Origin: Macrothele yani
Lineage: Eukaryota; Arthropoda; Arachnida; Araneae; Macrothelidae
Length of the DNA: 64,000 bases
Direction: 5' to 3'
Assembly: GCA_039090855.1 (NCBI GenBank)
Contig: CM077034.1
Location: 10,680,984 to 10,744,983, forward strand
Part shown: positions 32,363 to 45,885 of the stretch, piece after piece
Layout: each line of letters starts with the position of its first letter
Position numbering within the stretch: position 1 is the first letter of the stretch
The notes under the pieces: generated by a model
Seen by the model: the letters and a program-made list of their open reading frames with translations, nothing else
Told to the model about the DNA's origin: nothing
The model's database searches: none
Position numbers and translations under genes: made by a program

Positions 32363-32715
32363 TACATTTGTGGAGCAACAAAACGCATTTTTGGAGCAGG
32401 TAAAATATTAGTAGATAGAACAAACTCTTAAGCAAAAAATGTTTTGGAACTAGATGCACCCTACTCAAATTTAAAACATCTTGCACTGAAATACACTCTT
32501 GATGTAGTAACATCAGCAGGCATCTATGAGGCGAGCTAGGCTGGGATGGGCTTTCCAAAGGGTCCAGGCCTCTCCTCGTTGGGCTCTGTTTTAATGCAAT
32601 TTCTTATGTAAAAGGATTAGAAATAATCACAGTCATGGCTGCCTCTCCATCCAAGAAATTTAGAAATTAAATGATTCATTTATGAGTACTATTGAGCTTT
32701 TACTATTGAGGTTAT
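32363..32715. other. Remainder of the GGAGCAG repeat and unassigned sequence up to the LINE
   Basis: Two GGAGCAG units at 32366-32405, then sequence without recognised features. It ends in ACTATTGAGGTTAT (32702-32715), which is repeated after the LINE. Confidence 0.5.
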
Positions 32716-34012
32716 ATACCAACCTTTGAGGGAACTACAGACCTATCAGCCTATTATCAGTGGTTTATAAAATCTTCACTAAAGTTCTTTCACACCGCTT
32801 GAAGGTGACACTGGACATGGCTCAACCGAGAGAACAAGCTGGATTCAGGAGTGGCTACAGCACAATAGATCATATCCACGTACTGAGAGAACTAATTGAA
32901 AGAGCGAGGGAATATGAACTTCCATTGTGCGTGGCTTTTATCGATTATGAAAAAGCCTTTGATTCGGTGAAACCATCAGCAGTTACAATGGCTCTGAAAA
33001 CCTGCGGTATTGAAGATGCATGCATTAATATTATTAATAACATCTATGAAAATGCAAGTGCAAAGATTCGGCTGTTTGAAAATACAACACACATAAAAAT
33101 TGGAAAGGGAGTGAGACAAGGTGACACAATATCTCCGAAGCTCTTTAATGCCACATTGGAAAATGTCTTTCAATCACTGAACTGGGAAAACAAAGGCATA
33201 AAGATTAATGGAGATTATCTAACCCACCTTCGTTTTGCTGATGACGTAGTCATTTTTGCAACTACCCCACCAAAGCTACACAGTATGATCCAGGAACTTG
33301 CTGACAAGAGTAAAGAAGTGGGATTAAAAATGAACTTTCAGAAGACAAAAGTGATGTACAATGCTTTTACAAGAAATGAAGATTTATCGATTGATGGAGA
33401 AAAGCTGGAGATAACAGACACGTACGTTTATCTTGGACAGCACATATCAAGTGAGGGTCACATTGATGAAGAAATTAATCGGCGTACAAAACTTGCCTGG
33501 AGAGCTTTTGGAAGAAACAGCATAATTTTCAAGAGCAACATGCCATTATGTCTTAAAAGAAAAGGGTTTGATCAATGCATCCTTCCAGTGCTTACATATG
33601 GTGCAGAGACGTAGACCTTAACTAAAAGAGACATACAAAGGCTGCAGACAACTCAAAGCAGCATGGAGAGGTGCATGCTTGGTGTAACCAGGAGAGATAA
33701 GAAGAGGAACACGTGGATCCGAAAAATGACAAGAGTGGAAGACATCATGATCAGAGTTAAATCCCAGAAATGGCAATGGGCTGGACATACTGCCAGAAGG
33801 ACAGACCATCGATGGGCAGCCGAAATTTTAGATTGGATTCCAAGGGACAGGAAAAGACCCAGAAGAAGACCACATGGGAGATGGGTGGATGAAATTCGAA
33901 AGTATGCGGGAGTGACATGGAGGAGACTGGCACAAGACAGACCGTTGTGGAGGAAACTTGGGGAGACCTTCGTCCAGCAGTGGATTGATAATGGTTGACA
34001 ATGATGATGATG
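32716..34012 (+). mobile_element. 5'-truncated RTE-like LINE, 14-bp TSD, (ATG)n tail
   Basis: The target ACTATTGAGGTTAT flanks it at 32702-32715 and 34013-34026. The 3' end is AATGGTTGACAATGATGATG, the trinucleotide tail typical of RTE-type LINEs. The same element occurs in minus orientation at 48763-50937. Confidence 0.9.
32730..33998 (+). pseudogene. RTE-like reverse transcriptase, partial, one nonsense codon
   Basis: It starts inside the RT domain at NYRPISLLSVVYKIFTKVL. Then follow REQAGFRSGYSTIDHIHVL, AFIDYEKAFDSVKP (first catalytic Asp region), GVRQGDTISPKLF and LRFADDVVIF (catalytic Asp pair), and a long C-terminal region with GHTARRTDHRW and GRWVDEIRKYAGVTW. The frame is open except for TAG at about 33612 in GAET*TLTKRD, where copy 2 has Trp. 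The endonuclease and start of RT are missing through 5' truncation at insertion. Confidence 0.92.
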
Positions 34013-34026
34013 ACTATTGAGGTTAT

Positions 34027-34229
34027 TTACTTCTTGAATTAGTCCAATTCAGATTCTGTACATTAGCTCATCACTGGGACTATGCTAATAAGCTGTTGCC
34101 ACTCAAATCATAATGCCAATGCTAATATCACACAGAAGACAGTTTCAACAATTTATAAAACCAAAAATTTGTAAGATATTGACAATCACAATGCACCGTT
34201 TTATCACCAATAGTAGTGATTTTATTATA
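34027..34229. other. Unassigned; possible old Penelope-like terminus
   Basis: On the minus strand GAGTGGCAACAGCTTATTAG followed by CATAGTCCCAGTGATGA resembles the endonuclease end GAGTGGCAGCAACTACTCCA…CATAGTCCTGATGA at 23740-23771. The hammerhead core is not preserved. Only a weak resemblance is claimed. Confidence 0.3.
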
Positions 34230-35925
34230 TATGAGGGTTTTATCGAAAGTAATGCAAAAGTGGGCATAACGTTTTTATTAACTGACAGAGCTCATTCAAA
34301 TTGCACATGCTGGTAGAGTAACTCTTCCTCTATAGTAACCTTTCTTCCTCATAGCTGGCAAATAATGAATTTCAAGCAGAAGCAACATGCAGTCATTGAG
34401 TTCACGAGGAACGAAGGGTGCAGGCTGTCCGACATCTGCAGAAGGCTACAGAATGTTTACGGAGATTACACCACTGACAAGAGCAATGTGTACAGATGGA
34501 TGAAGAAGTTTAAAGAGGAAACCAGAACTGAAGACAAAGCACGCAGTGGGAGACCATCGGCTGTGACCACTGACACGAATCGTCATTGAGTGGATGAATT
34601 GGTTCACGCAGAGAGACGAGTCCCAATCCTTGAGCTTGTTGCACAACTGGACTGTGGTCACAATGCCATACAGTAGATGGTGGACACCCGATTTGAAGGA
34701 GAGAAGGGTGGAAGTCTGCTCTGATCTGCTGGAAGAATTTGTAGCCAATAAAGACACCTTTTTTTCTGATCTGGTGACAGGGGATGAAACGTAGGCATAC
34801 CTTTATGATCCGGAAACAAAGAATCAATCCATGGAATGGCGTCACACTTCTTCACCAAGGCCTAAGAAGTTCTAGAGCCAGAAACAAAGAATCAATCCAT
34901 GGAATGGCATCACACCTCTTCACCAAGGCCTAAGAAGTTCTAGAGCCAGAAACGAAGAATCAATCCATAGAATGGCGTCACACCTCTTCACCAAGGCCTA
35001 AGAAGTTCTAGAGCCAGAAACGAAGAATCAATCCATGGAATGGCGTCACACCTCTTCACCAAGGCCTAAGAAGTTCTAGAGCCAGAAACGAAGAACCAAT
35101 CCATGGAATGGCGTCACACCTCTTCACCAAGGCCTAAGAAGTTCTAGAGCCAGAAACAAAGAATCAATCCATGGAATGGCGTCACACCTCTTCACCAAGG
35201 CCTAAGAAGTTCTAGAGCCAGAAACGAAGAATCAATCCATGGAATGGCGTCACACCTCTTCACCAAGGCCTAAGAAGTTCTAGAGCCAGAAACCAAGAAT
35301 CAATCCATGGAATGGCGTCACACCTCTTCACCAAGGCCTAAGAAGTTCTAGAGCCAGAAACGAAGAATCAATCCATGGAATGGCGTCACACCTCTTCACC
35401 AAGGCCTAAGAAGTTCTAGAGCCAGAAACGAAGAACCAATCCATGGAATGGCATCACACCTCTTCACCAAGGCCAAAGAAGTTCCAGAGCCAGAAACAAA
35501 GAATCAATCCATGGAATGGCGTCACACCTCTTCACCAAGGCCAAAGAAGTTCTAGAGCCAGAAACAAAGAATCAATCCATGGAATGGCATCACACCTCTT
35601 CACCAAGGCCAAAGAAGTTCTAGAGCCAGAAACGAAGAATCAATCCATGGAATGGCATCACACCTCTTCACCAAGGCCTAAGAAGTTCTAGAGCCAGAAA
35701 TGAAGAATCAATCCATGGAATGGCATCACACCTCTTCACCAAGGCCAAAGAAGTTCTAGAGCCAGAAACAAAGAATCAATCCATGGAATGGTGTCACATC
35801 TCTTCACCAAGGCCTAAGAAGTTCAAGAGCCAACGATCAGCACAGAAAGTCACGGTGACTGTATTTTGGGATGACAGGAGTGTCATTCGCCTTGATTTCC
35901 TAGAATATGGCTGTAGTACGATTTT
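34230..35925 (+). pseudogene. mariner transposase pseudogene with an internal minisatellite
   Basis: ATGAGGGTTTTATCGAAAGT at 34231 looks like a mariner 5' terminal repeat. The gene starts at 34365 (MNFKQKQHAVIEFTRNEGCR), has the helix-turn-helix (VYGDYTTDKSNVYRWMKKF) and reaches VTGDET*AYLYDPETKNQSM (first Asp, with a stop right after). The next residues, EWRHTSSPRPKKF, are multiplied into a tandem array. Beyond it the protein continues with KFKSQRSAQKVTVTVFWDDR and ends near 35925 without its last two catalytic residues. Several stops and frameshifts are present. Confidence 0.82.
34823..35830 (+). repeat. 68-bp minisatellite grown from mariner codons
   Basis: About 15 units, each ATCAATCCATGGAATGGCGT + CACACCTCTTCACCAAGGCC + TAAGAAGTTCTAGAGCCAGA + AACGAAGA. 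Landmarks recur every 68 bases (34823, 34891, 34959 and so on). A unit encodes NQSMEWRHTSSPRPKKF, a conserved stretch of mariner proteins, and transposase sequence flanks both ends. Units differ by single bases such as AAACAAAG or AAACGAAG. Confidence 0.93.
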
Positions 35926-36004
35926 CCCAAGTATATGTGTTTATATGCTTGTGGTTGAAAAATGTATTAGATACATACAAACCATTCTCAATACAGAGTT
36001 CAAT

Positions 36005-36475
36005 TAATCAATTAATCTTTCACCATTATCATTCACACAAGGATCATTAAGCGTATCCAGAACATCGTCAGAAATTGCATTCTGCACACCTACTCCAGCA
36101 TTGAAATCCCCTGCTATTATAACTTTCTCTTTAGCACCAAACTGGCTCAAAACAGCTTTTAGCTCATTCCAGAAATCTCCCTTCTTATCAGAAGGTTCCA
36201 AGTCACAAGGAGCATAGACTACAACAATTAATATTCTCTAAAGTTTCTCTTTCAAATGAATCCAAAGAATTCTCTCACTTATGCAATATAGTGAATTAAG
36301 TTGTTCTTCATCTTTTCACTTAGAATCATACCTACACCAGCCTGTCCTCTCACATTATCCAATACTGCAGACCACACACTCACTGTTCCATTCACTTCTT
36401 CTATACCAATTTCCTTCCCCCAAGGAGGCAAACATCTCTCACTAAGATCGCCCACTCTGTTACTGTTGTGCAATG
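36005..36475 (-). pseudogene. LINE endonuclease (EEP) fragment
   Basis: Minus-strand frames give RGQAGVGMILSEKMKNNLIH, then VVVYAPCDLEPSDKKGDFWN and KVIIAGDFNAGVGVQN. VYAP and GDFNA are catalytic blocks of AP-type endonucleases at the start of non-LTR retrotransposons. A stop at about 36240 separates the two halves. The remainder of the LINE is not adjacent. Confidence 0.8.
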
Positions 36476-36594
36476 GCGTTTTAGAACAACTTTCAAGAAA
36501 TCACTGCTAAGTAGACCATCCATCTCCAACTGGCACAAGAAATTTGAAACAAAAGGACCTATGTGTAAAGATAAAAGTCTAGGAAGATCACATG

Positions 36595-39500
36595 CAGGGC
36601 CGGATGGAGCTTTTGCAGGGCCCGGGGCGAAATTTCATTGCTTGCACTAAGAAATCTCATATTTTAATAAAGTCGTTACGTGAAAGATGTCCTTAAAGAA
36701 TACACAGAATGTGTAACCCACAAATCTGCCTGTGACGGCGACAAATTCGCATCCCTCTGCTCCGGAGCGGAATGCTTTACCAATTAAGGTACAACGACGG
36801 AATTTATCTCTGTAACTTTTCCTTTTTGACATGTGCTCATCTCTGTAGTACTTCAAAACGCAAACTATCGTAAAGACAAAGTGATGATCTCAAAGAAGCA
36901 TTTGCTTTAAGCTCAAGAAAAAGACCAGAATATGCATTGAAAGTTCAGAGAGAGAGAGAGTAAAAACTGTTAAAATCTACGATTTTCTTTCCGGGGAGAT
37001 GGGGGTGGAGCTTGTATTTTCACTTATTGTATAAAAACTGCTTCACAAAATGACAAAAAGCTACACACGTAGCAAAAATTTTTGGATTGCGAATGTTTTA
37101 GTGTAGAAATAATAAATTCGTAGAAATATTTTTTTTCTCCTGATACAAGTTTTAGTGATTGATTTTTAATGCAAAATGGAGTAACTGACAAATTAGTGAC
37201 TTTTTAAACTTTTATACGCGCTCATATGTGATTGTTTTAAGAAAAATTCCAGTAATGTTTTTCAAGTCACTGAATACATGGCCTCCATGTGTAGCCCGAA
37301 ACCAACTTTGATACTGTTCTTTTTTATTTTCTTTTAATTTTTTTTTTCTGATACATGTTTTAGTGATTGATTTTTAATGCAAAATGGAGTAACTGACAAA
37401 TTGGTGACTTTTTAAACTTTTATACGCGCTCATATGTGATTGTTTTAAGAAAAATTCCAGTAATGTTTTTCAAGTCACTGAATACATGGCCTCCATGTGT
37501 AGCCCAAAACCAACTTTGATACTGTTCTTTTTTATTTTATTAAATTTTTTTTTCTGATACAAGTTTTAGTGATTGATTTTTAATGCAAAATGGAGTAACT
37601 GACAAATTAGTGACTTTGTAAACTTTTATACGAGCTCATATGTGATTGTTTTAAGAAAAATTCCAGTAATGTTTTTCAAGTCACTGAATACATGGCCTCC
37701 ATGTGTAGCCCAAAACCAACTTTGATACTGTTCTTTTTTATTTTATTAAATTTTTTTTCTGATACAAGTTTTAGTGATTGATTTTTAATGCAAAATGGAG
37801 TAACTGACAAATTAGTGACTTTGTAAACTTTTATACGCGCTCATATGTGATTGTTTTAAGAAAAATTCCAGTAATGTTTTTCAAGTCACTGAATACATGG
37901 CCTCCATGTGTAGCCCAAAACCAACTTTGATACTGTTCTTTTTTATTTTATTAAATTTTTTTCTGATACAAGTTTTAGTGATTGATTTTTAATGCAAAAT
38001 GGAGTAACTGACAAATTAGTGACTTTGTAAACTTTTATACGCGCTCATATGTGATTGTTTTAAGAAAAATTCCAGTAATGTTTTTCAAGTCACTGAATAC
38101 ATGGCCTCCATGTGTAGCCCAAAACCAACTTTGATACTGTTCTTTTTTATTTTATTAAATTTTTTTTTCTGATACAAGTTTTAGTGATTGATTTTTAATG
38201 CAAAATGGAGTAACTGACAAATTAGTGACTTTGTAAACTTTTATACGCGCTCATATGTGATTGTTTTAAGAAAAATTCCAGTAATGTTTTTTCAAGTCAC
38301 TGAATACATGGCCTCCATGTGTAGCCCGAAACCAACTTTGATACTGTTCTTTTTTATTTTCTTTTAATTTTTTTTTTCTGATACATGTTTTAGTGATTGA
38401 TTTTTAATGCAAAATGGAGTAACTGACAAATTAGTGACTTTTTAAACTTTTATACGCGCTCATATGTGATTGTTTTAAGAAAATTTCCAGTAATGTTTTT
38501 AAAGTCACTGAATACATGGCCTCCATGTGTAGCCCGAAACCAACTTTGATAGTGTTCTTTTTTATTTTATTTAAATTTTTTTTTCTGATACATGTTTTAG
38601 TGATTGATTTTTAATGCAAAATGGAGTAACTGACAAATTAGTGACTTTTTAAACTTTTATTTGCGCTCATATGTGATTGTTTTAAGAAAAATTCCAGTAA
38701 TGTTTTTAAAGTCACTGAATACATGGCCTCCATGTGTAGCCCGAAACCAACTTTGATAGTGTTCTTTTTTATTTTATTTAAATTTTTTTTCTGATACATG
38801 TTTTAGTGATTGATTTTTAATGCAAAATGGAGTGACTGACAAATTAGTGAATTTTTAAACTTTTATGCGCGCTCATATGTGATTGTTTTAAGAAAAATTC
38901 CAGTAATGTTTTTAAAGTCACTGAATACATGGCCTCCATGTCTAGCCCAAAACCAACTTTGATACTGTTCTTTTTTATTTTATTTAATTTTTTTTTTCTG
39001 ATACAAGTTTTAGTGATTGATTTTTAATGCAAAATGGAGTAACTGACAAATTAGTGACTTTTTAAACTTTTATACGAGCTCATATGTGATTGTTTTAAGA
39101 AAAATTCCAGTAATGTTTTTCAAGTCACTGAATACATGGCCTCCATGTGTAGCCCGAAACCAACTTTGATACTGTTCTTTTTTATTTTCTTTTAATTTTT
39201 TTTTCTGGTACATGTTTTAGTGATTGATTTTTAATGCAAAATGGAGTAACTGACAAATTAGTGACTTTTTAAACTTTTATACGAGCTCATATGTGATTGT
39301 TTTAAGAAAAATTCCAGTAATGTTTTTCAAGTCACTGAATACATGGCCTCCATGTGTAGCCCAAAACCAACTTTGATACTGTTCTTTTTTATTTTATTAA
39401 TTTTTTTTTTCTGATACAAGTTTTAGTGATTGATTTTTAATGCAAAATGGAGTAACTGACAAATTAGTGACTTTGTAAACTTTTATACGAGCTCATATGT

Positions 39501-40818
39501 GATTGTTTTAAGAAAAATTCCAGTAATGTTTTTCAAGTCACTGAATACATGGCATGGCCTCCATGTGTAGCCCAAAACCAACTTTGATACTGTTCTTTTT
39601 TATTTTATTAAATTTTTTTTTTCTGATGCAAGTTTTAGTGATTGATTTTTAATGCAAAATGGAGTAACTGACAAATTAGTGACTTTGTAAACTTTTATAC
39701 GCGCTCATATGTGATTGTTTTAAGAAAAATTCCAGTAATGTTTTTCAAGTCACTGAATACATGGCCTCCATGTGTAGCCCAAAACCAACTTTGATACTGT
39801 TCTTTTTTATTTTATTAAATTTTTTTTTCTGATACAAGTTTTAGTGATTGATTTTTAATGCAAAATGGAGTAACTGACAAATTAGTGACTTTGTAAACTT
39901 TTATACGCGCTCATATGTGATTGTTTTAAGAAAAATTCCAGTAATGTTTTTCAAGTCACTGAATACATGGCCTCCATGTGTAGCCCAAAACCAACTTTGA
40001 TACTGTTCTTTTTTATTTTATTAAATTTTTTTTTCTGATACAAGTTTTAGTGATTGATTTTTAATGCAAAATGGAGTAACTGACAAATTAGTGACTTTGT
40101 AAACTTTTATACGCGCTCATATGTGATTGTTTTAAGAAAAATTCCAGTAATGTTTTTTCAAGTCACTGAATACATGGCCTCCATGTGTAGCCCGAAACCA
40201 ACTTTGATACTGTTCTTTTTTATTTTCTTTTAATTTTTTTTTTTTCTGATACATGTTTTAGTGATTGATTTTTAATGCAAAATGGAGTAACTGACAAATT
40301 AGTGACTTTGTAAACTTTTATACGCGCTCATATGTGATTGTTTTAAGAAAAATTCCAGTAATGTTTTTTCAAGTCACTGAATACATGGCCTCCATGTGTA
40401 GCCCGAAACCAACTTTGATACTGTTCTTTTCTTATTTTATTTAAATTTAAGTATCTGTTTTGCACGCAAATTGTTAAATATACAATAGCAAGGGCTACAA
40501 AATGATGAAATTAAATTTGCGATTTCACGAATTCGTAAAAATATCAAGGTCGTTACAATAATCACTTGAAATCTACAGATCTCCGTATTTGTACGGCGAA
40601 GGGCGATAACCTATTTGAAAACCGGGCGACTCGAAACAAACAAAACTTAAAAGAAAAGAAACGTCTTTTTAAGGGCTTCGCACTCAAAAACTTAAACGCA
40701 AAAAATAATAATTGTGAAAAATTCTAACTAAACATTTTTGTTCTTAAACTGCGGGGCCCCTTAAAGGCGCGAGGCCCGGGCGCACACCCCGGTTGCCCCT
40801 ATGGTCCAACCGGCCCTG
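36595..40818. mobile_element. Non-autonomous hAT-type element with an internal satellite
   Basis: Ends CAGGGCCGG and CCGGCCCTG are perfect 9-bp inverted repeats, and ATCACATG is duplicated on both sides (36587-36594, 40819-40826). An 8-bp target and CAGGG ends are the hAT signature. GC-rich subterminal parts (GCAGGGCCCGGGGCG on the left, GAGGCCCGGGCG on the right) are partly complementary. The 4.2-kb interior has no transposase; most of it is the 207-bp satellite. A degenerate tRNA-like sequence may lie at 36740-36800 on the minus strand (GGTAAAGCATTCCGCTCCGG). Confidence 0.9.
37130..40440 (+). repeat. 207-bp satellite inside the hAT-type element, 16 units
   Basis: Unit landmark GCAAAATGGAGTAACTGACA recurs at 37171, about 37380, 37583, 37790 and onward to about 40276. 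Each unit ends in a T-rich tract (TTTTTTATTTTATTAAATTT) of variable length. Subtypes differ at CCCGAAACC/CCCAAAACC and TTTTTAAAC/TTTGTAAAC. No coding frame. The flanks on both sides are single-copy element interior. Confidence 0.93.
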
Positions 40819-41100
40819 ATCACATGTACCTGATGAACAACGCAGAGCGTGTTTGTGCCATTTACCAACACAGCCCAAGGAAGTCCTAAATAAGAGTGGT
40901 TTGGGAGTTACAAATTCCACAACTGACTGTTTGGAAATGGTACCAGATACCCCAGGATACCAATCGCCACATCATCGAATCAATGCCTCGCTGAGTGGCT
41001 GTTGTTTTGCGGGCTAAAGGGGGCAGGGATGCAGAAAATGTTCAGGGCCCAATATTTCCCCAGTACACTTTTTTTTTTTTGTCTGAAATTTCCCCTAACA

Positions 41101-44100
41101 CTGTAGCAGATTTTCATACAAGTTTAAGAGTATATGTATAACTGTAGCAGATTTTCATACAAGTTTAAGAGTATATGTATAACTGTAGCAGATTTTCATA
41201 CAAGTTTAAGAGTATATGTATAACTGTAGCAGATTTTCATACAAGTTTAAGAGTATATGTATAACTGTAGCAGATTTTCATACAAGTTTAAGAGTACATG
41301 TATAACTGTAGCAGATTTTCATACAAGTTTAAGAGTACATGTATAACTGTAGCAGATTTTCATACAAGTTTAAGAGTGTATGTATAACTGTAGCAGATTT
41401 TCATACAAGTTTAAGAGTATATGTATAACTGTAGCAGATTTTCATACAAGTTTAAGAGTATATGTATAACTGTAGCAGATTTTCATACAAGTTTAAGAGT
41501 ACATGTATAACTGTAGCAGATTTTGATACAAGTTTAAGAGTATATGTATAACTGTAGCAGATTTTCATACAAGTTTAAGAGTATATGTATAACTGTAGCA
41601 GATTTTCATACAAGTTTAAGAGTATATGTATAACTGCAGCAGATTTTCATACAAGTTTAAGAGTATATGTATAACTGCAGCAGATTTTCATACAAGTTTA
41701 AGAGTATATGTATAACTGTAGCAGATTTTCATACAAGTTTAAGAGTATATATATAACTGTAGCAGATTTTCATACAAGTTTAAGAGTATATGTATAACTG
41801 TAGCAGATTTTCATACAAGTTTAAGAGTATATGTATAACTGTAGCAGATTTTCATACAAGTTTAAGAGTATATGTATAACTGTAGCAGATTTTCATACAA
41901 GTTTAAGAGTATATGTATAACTGCATCAGATTTATATAAAAGTTTAAGAGTATATGTATAACTGTAGCAGATTTATATAAAAGTTTAAGAGTATATGTAT
42001 AACTGCAGCAGATTTTCATACAAGTTTAAGAGTATATGTATAACTGCAGCAGATTTTCATACAAGTTTAAGAGTATATGTATAACTGTAGCAGATTTTCA
42101 TACAAGTTTAAAAGTATATGTATAACTGCAGCAGATTTATATACAAGTTTAAGAGTATATGTATAACTGTAGCAGATTTATATAAAATTTAAGAGTATAT
42201 GTATAACTGCAGCAGATTTGTATACAAGTTTAAGAGTATATGTATAACTGTAGCAGATTTTCATACAAGTTTAAGAGTATATGTATAACTGTAGCAGATT
42301 TTCATACAAGTTTAAGAGTACATGTATAACTGCAGCAGATTTATATACAAGTTTAAGAGTATATGTATAACTGTAGCAGATTTATATAAAAGTTTAAGAG
42401 TATATGTATAACTGCAGCAGATTTTCATACAAGTTTAAGAGTATATGTATAACTGTAGCAGATTTTCATACAAGTTTAAGAGTATATGTATAACTGCAGC
42501 AGATTTATATACAAGTTTAAGAGTATATGTATAACTGTAGCAGATTTATATAAAATTTAAGAGTATATGTATAACTGCAGCAGATTTGTATACAAGTTTA
42601 AGAGTATATGTATAACTGTAGCAGATTTTCATACAAGTTTAAGAGTATATGTATAACTGTAGCAGATTTTCATACAAGTTTAAGAGTACATGTATAACTG
42701 TAGCAGATTTTCATACAAGTTTAAGAGTATATGTATAACTGTAGCAGATTTATATACAAGTTTAAGAGTACATGTATAACTGTAGCAGATTTTCATACAA
42801 GTTTAAGAGTATATGTATAACTGTAGCAGATTTTCATACAAGTTTAAGAGTATATGTATAACTGTAGCAGATTTTCATACAAGTTTAAGAGTATATGTAT
42901 AACTGTAGCAGATTTTCATACAAGTTTAAGAGTATATGTATAACTGTAGCAGATTTTCATACAAGTTTAAGAGTATATGTATAACTGTAGCAGATTTTCA
43001 TACAAGTTTAAGAGTATATGTATAACTGTAGCAGATTTTCATACAAGTTTAAGAGTATATGTATAACTGCAGCAGATTTTCATACAAGTTTAAGAGTAAA
43101 TGTATAACTGTAGCAGATTTTCATACAAGTTTAAGAGTATATGTATAACTGCAGCAGATTTATATACAAGTTTAAGAGTATATGTATAACTGTAGCAGAT
43201 TTATATAAAAGTTTAAGAGTATATGTATAACTGCAGCAGATTTTCATACAAGTTTAAGAGTATATGTATAACTGTAGCAGATTTATATACAAGTTTAAGA
43301 GTATATGTATAACTGCAGCAGATTTATATAAAATTTTAAGAGTATATGTATAACTGTAGCAGATTTATATAAAATTTAAGAGTATATGTATAACTGCAGC
43401 AGATTTGTATACAAGTTTAAGAGTATATGTATAACTGTAGCAGATTTTCATACAAGTTTAAGAGTATATGTATAACTGTAGCAGATTTTCATACAAATTT
43501 AAGAGTACATGTATAACTGCAGCAGATTTATATACAAGTTTAAGAGTATATGTATAACTGTAGCAGATTTATATAAAAGTTTAAGAGTATATGTATAACT
43601 GCAGCAGATTTTCATACAAGTTTAAGAGTATATGTATAACTGTAGCAGATTTATATACAAGTTTAAGAGTATATGTATAACTGCAGCAGATTTATATACA
43701 AGTTTAAGAGTATATGTATAACTGTAGCAGATTTGTATAAAATTTAAGAGTATATGTATAACTGCAGCAGATTTGTATACAAGTTTAAGAGTATATGTAT
43801 AACTGTAGCAGATTTGCATACAAGTTTAAGAGTACATGTATAACTGTAGCAGATTTGCATACAAGTTTAAGAGTACATGTATAACTGTAGCAGATTTTCA
43901 TACAAGTTTAAGAGTAGATGTATAACTGTAGCAGATTTTCATACAAGTTTAAGAGTATATGTATAACTGTAGCAGATTTTCATACAAGTTTAAGAGTATA
44001 TGTATAACTGTAGCAGATTTTCATACAAGTTTAAGAGTATATGTATAACTGTAGCAGATTTTCATACAAGTTTAAGAGTATATGTATAACTGTAGCAGAT

Positions 44101-45885
44101 TTTCATACAAGTTTAAGAGTATATGTATAACTGTAGCAGATTTTCATACAAGTTTAAGAGTATATGTATAACTGTAGCAGATTTTCATACAAGTTTAAGA
44201 GTACATGTATAACTGTAGCAGATTTTCATACAAGTTTAAGAGTACATGTATAACTGTAGCAGATTTTCATACAAGTTTAAGAGTATATGTATAACTGTAG
44301 CAGATTTTCATACAAGTTTAAGAGTATATGTATAACTGTAGCAGAATTTCATACAAGTTTAAGAGTATATGTATAACTGTAGCAGATTTTCATACAAGTT
44401 TAAGAGTATATGTATAACTGTAGCAGATTTTCATACAAGTTTAAGAGTACATGTATAACTGTAGCAGATTTTCATACAAGTTTAAGAGTACATGTATAAC
44501 TGTAGCAGATTTTCATACAAGTTTAAGAGTACATGTATAACTGTAGCAGATTTTCATACAAGTTTAAGAGTACATGTATAACTGTAGCAGATTTGTATAC
44601 AAGTTTAAGAGTATATGTATAACTGTAGCAGATTTTCATACAAGTTTAAGAGTACATGTATAACTGTAGCAGATTTGCATACAAGTTTAAGAGTACATGT
44701 ATAACTGTAGCAGATTTTCATACAAGTTTAAGAGTATATGTATAACTGTAGCAGATTTTCATACAAGTTTAAGAGTATATGTATAACTGTAGCAGATTTT
44801 TATACAAGTTTAAGAGTATATGTATAACTGTAGCAGATTTTCATACAAGTTTAAGAGTATATGTATAACTGTAGCAGATTTTCATACAAGTTTAAGAGTA
44901 TATGTATAACTGTAGCAGATTTTCATACAAGTTTAAGAGTATATGTATAACTGTAGCAGATTTTCATACAAGTTTAAGAGTATATGTATAACTGTAGCAG
45001 ATTTTCATACAAGTTTAAGAGTATATGTATAATTGTAGCAGATTTTCATACAAGTTTAAGAGTATATGTATAATTGTAGCAGATTTTCATACAAGTTTAA
45101 GAGTATATGTATAACTGTAGCAGATTTTCATACAAGTTTAAGAGTACATGTATAACTGTAGCAGATTTTCATACAAGTTTAAGAGTACATGTATAACTGT
45201 AGCAGATTTTCATACAAGTTTAAGAGTATATGTATAACTGTAGCAGATTTTCATACAAGTTTAAGAGTATATGTATAACTGTAGCAGATTTTCATACAAG
45301 TTTAAGAGTATATGTATAACTGTAGCAGATTTTCATACAAGTTTAAGAGTATATGTATAACTGTAGCAGATTTTCATACAAGTTTAAGAGTATATGTATA
45401 ACTGTAGCAGATTTTCATACAAGTTTAAGAGTATATGTATAACTGTAGCAGATTTTCATACAAGTTTAAGAGTATATGTATAACTGTAGCAGATTTTCAT
45501 ACAAGTTTAAGAGTATATGTATAACTGTAGCAGATTTTCATACAAGTTTAAGAGTATATGTATAACTGTAGCAGATTTTCATACAAGTTTAAGAGTATAT
45601 GTATAACTGTAGCAGATTTTCATACAAGTTTAAGAGTATATGTATAACTGTAGCAGATTTTCATACAAGTTTAAGAGTATATGTATAACTGTAGCAGATT
45701 TTCATACAAGTTTAAGAGTATATGTATAACTGTAGCAGATTTTCATACAAGTTTAAGAGTATATGTACAACTGTAGCAGATTTTCATACAAGTTTAAGAG
45801 TATATGTATAACTGTAGCAGATTTTCATACAAGTTTAAGAGTATATGTACAACTGTAGCAGATTTTCATTAAAGTTTAAGCGATT
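41101..45885 (+). repeat. 41-bp minisatellite, about 117 units
   Basis: Unit CTGTAGCAGATTTTCATACA + AGTTTAAGAGTATATGTATAA, period 41 bp, over nearly 4.8 kb. Variant units (CTGCAGCAG; ATTTATATAAAA; ATTTGTATAC; AGTACATG) cluster between about 41920 and 43830. Blocks of several units recur there (similar blocks begin at about 42121 and 42497), so there is a local higher-order pattern. Outer parts are almost uniform. Confidence 0.95.

Noticed and set aside
41101..45885. CRISPR-like repetition at a 41-bp period
   Set aside because: There are no unique spacers: the entire 41-bp unit repeats. It lies in eukaryotic DNA inside a hAT-type element.
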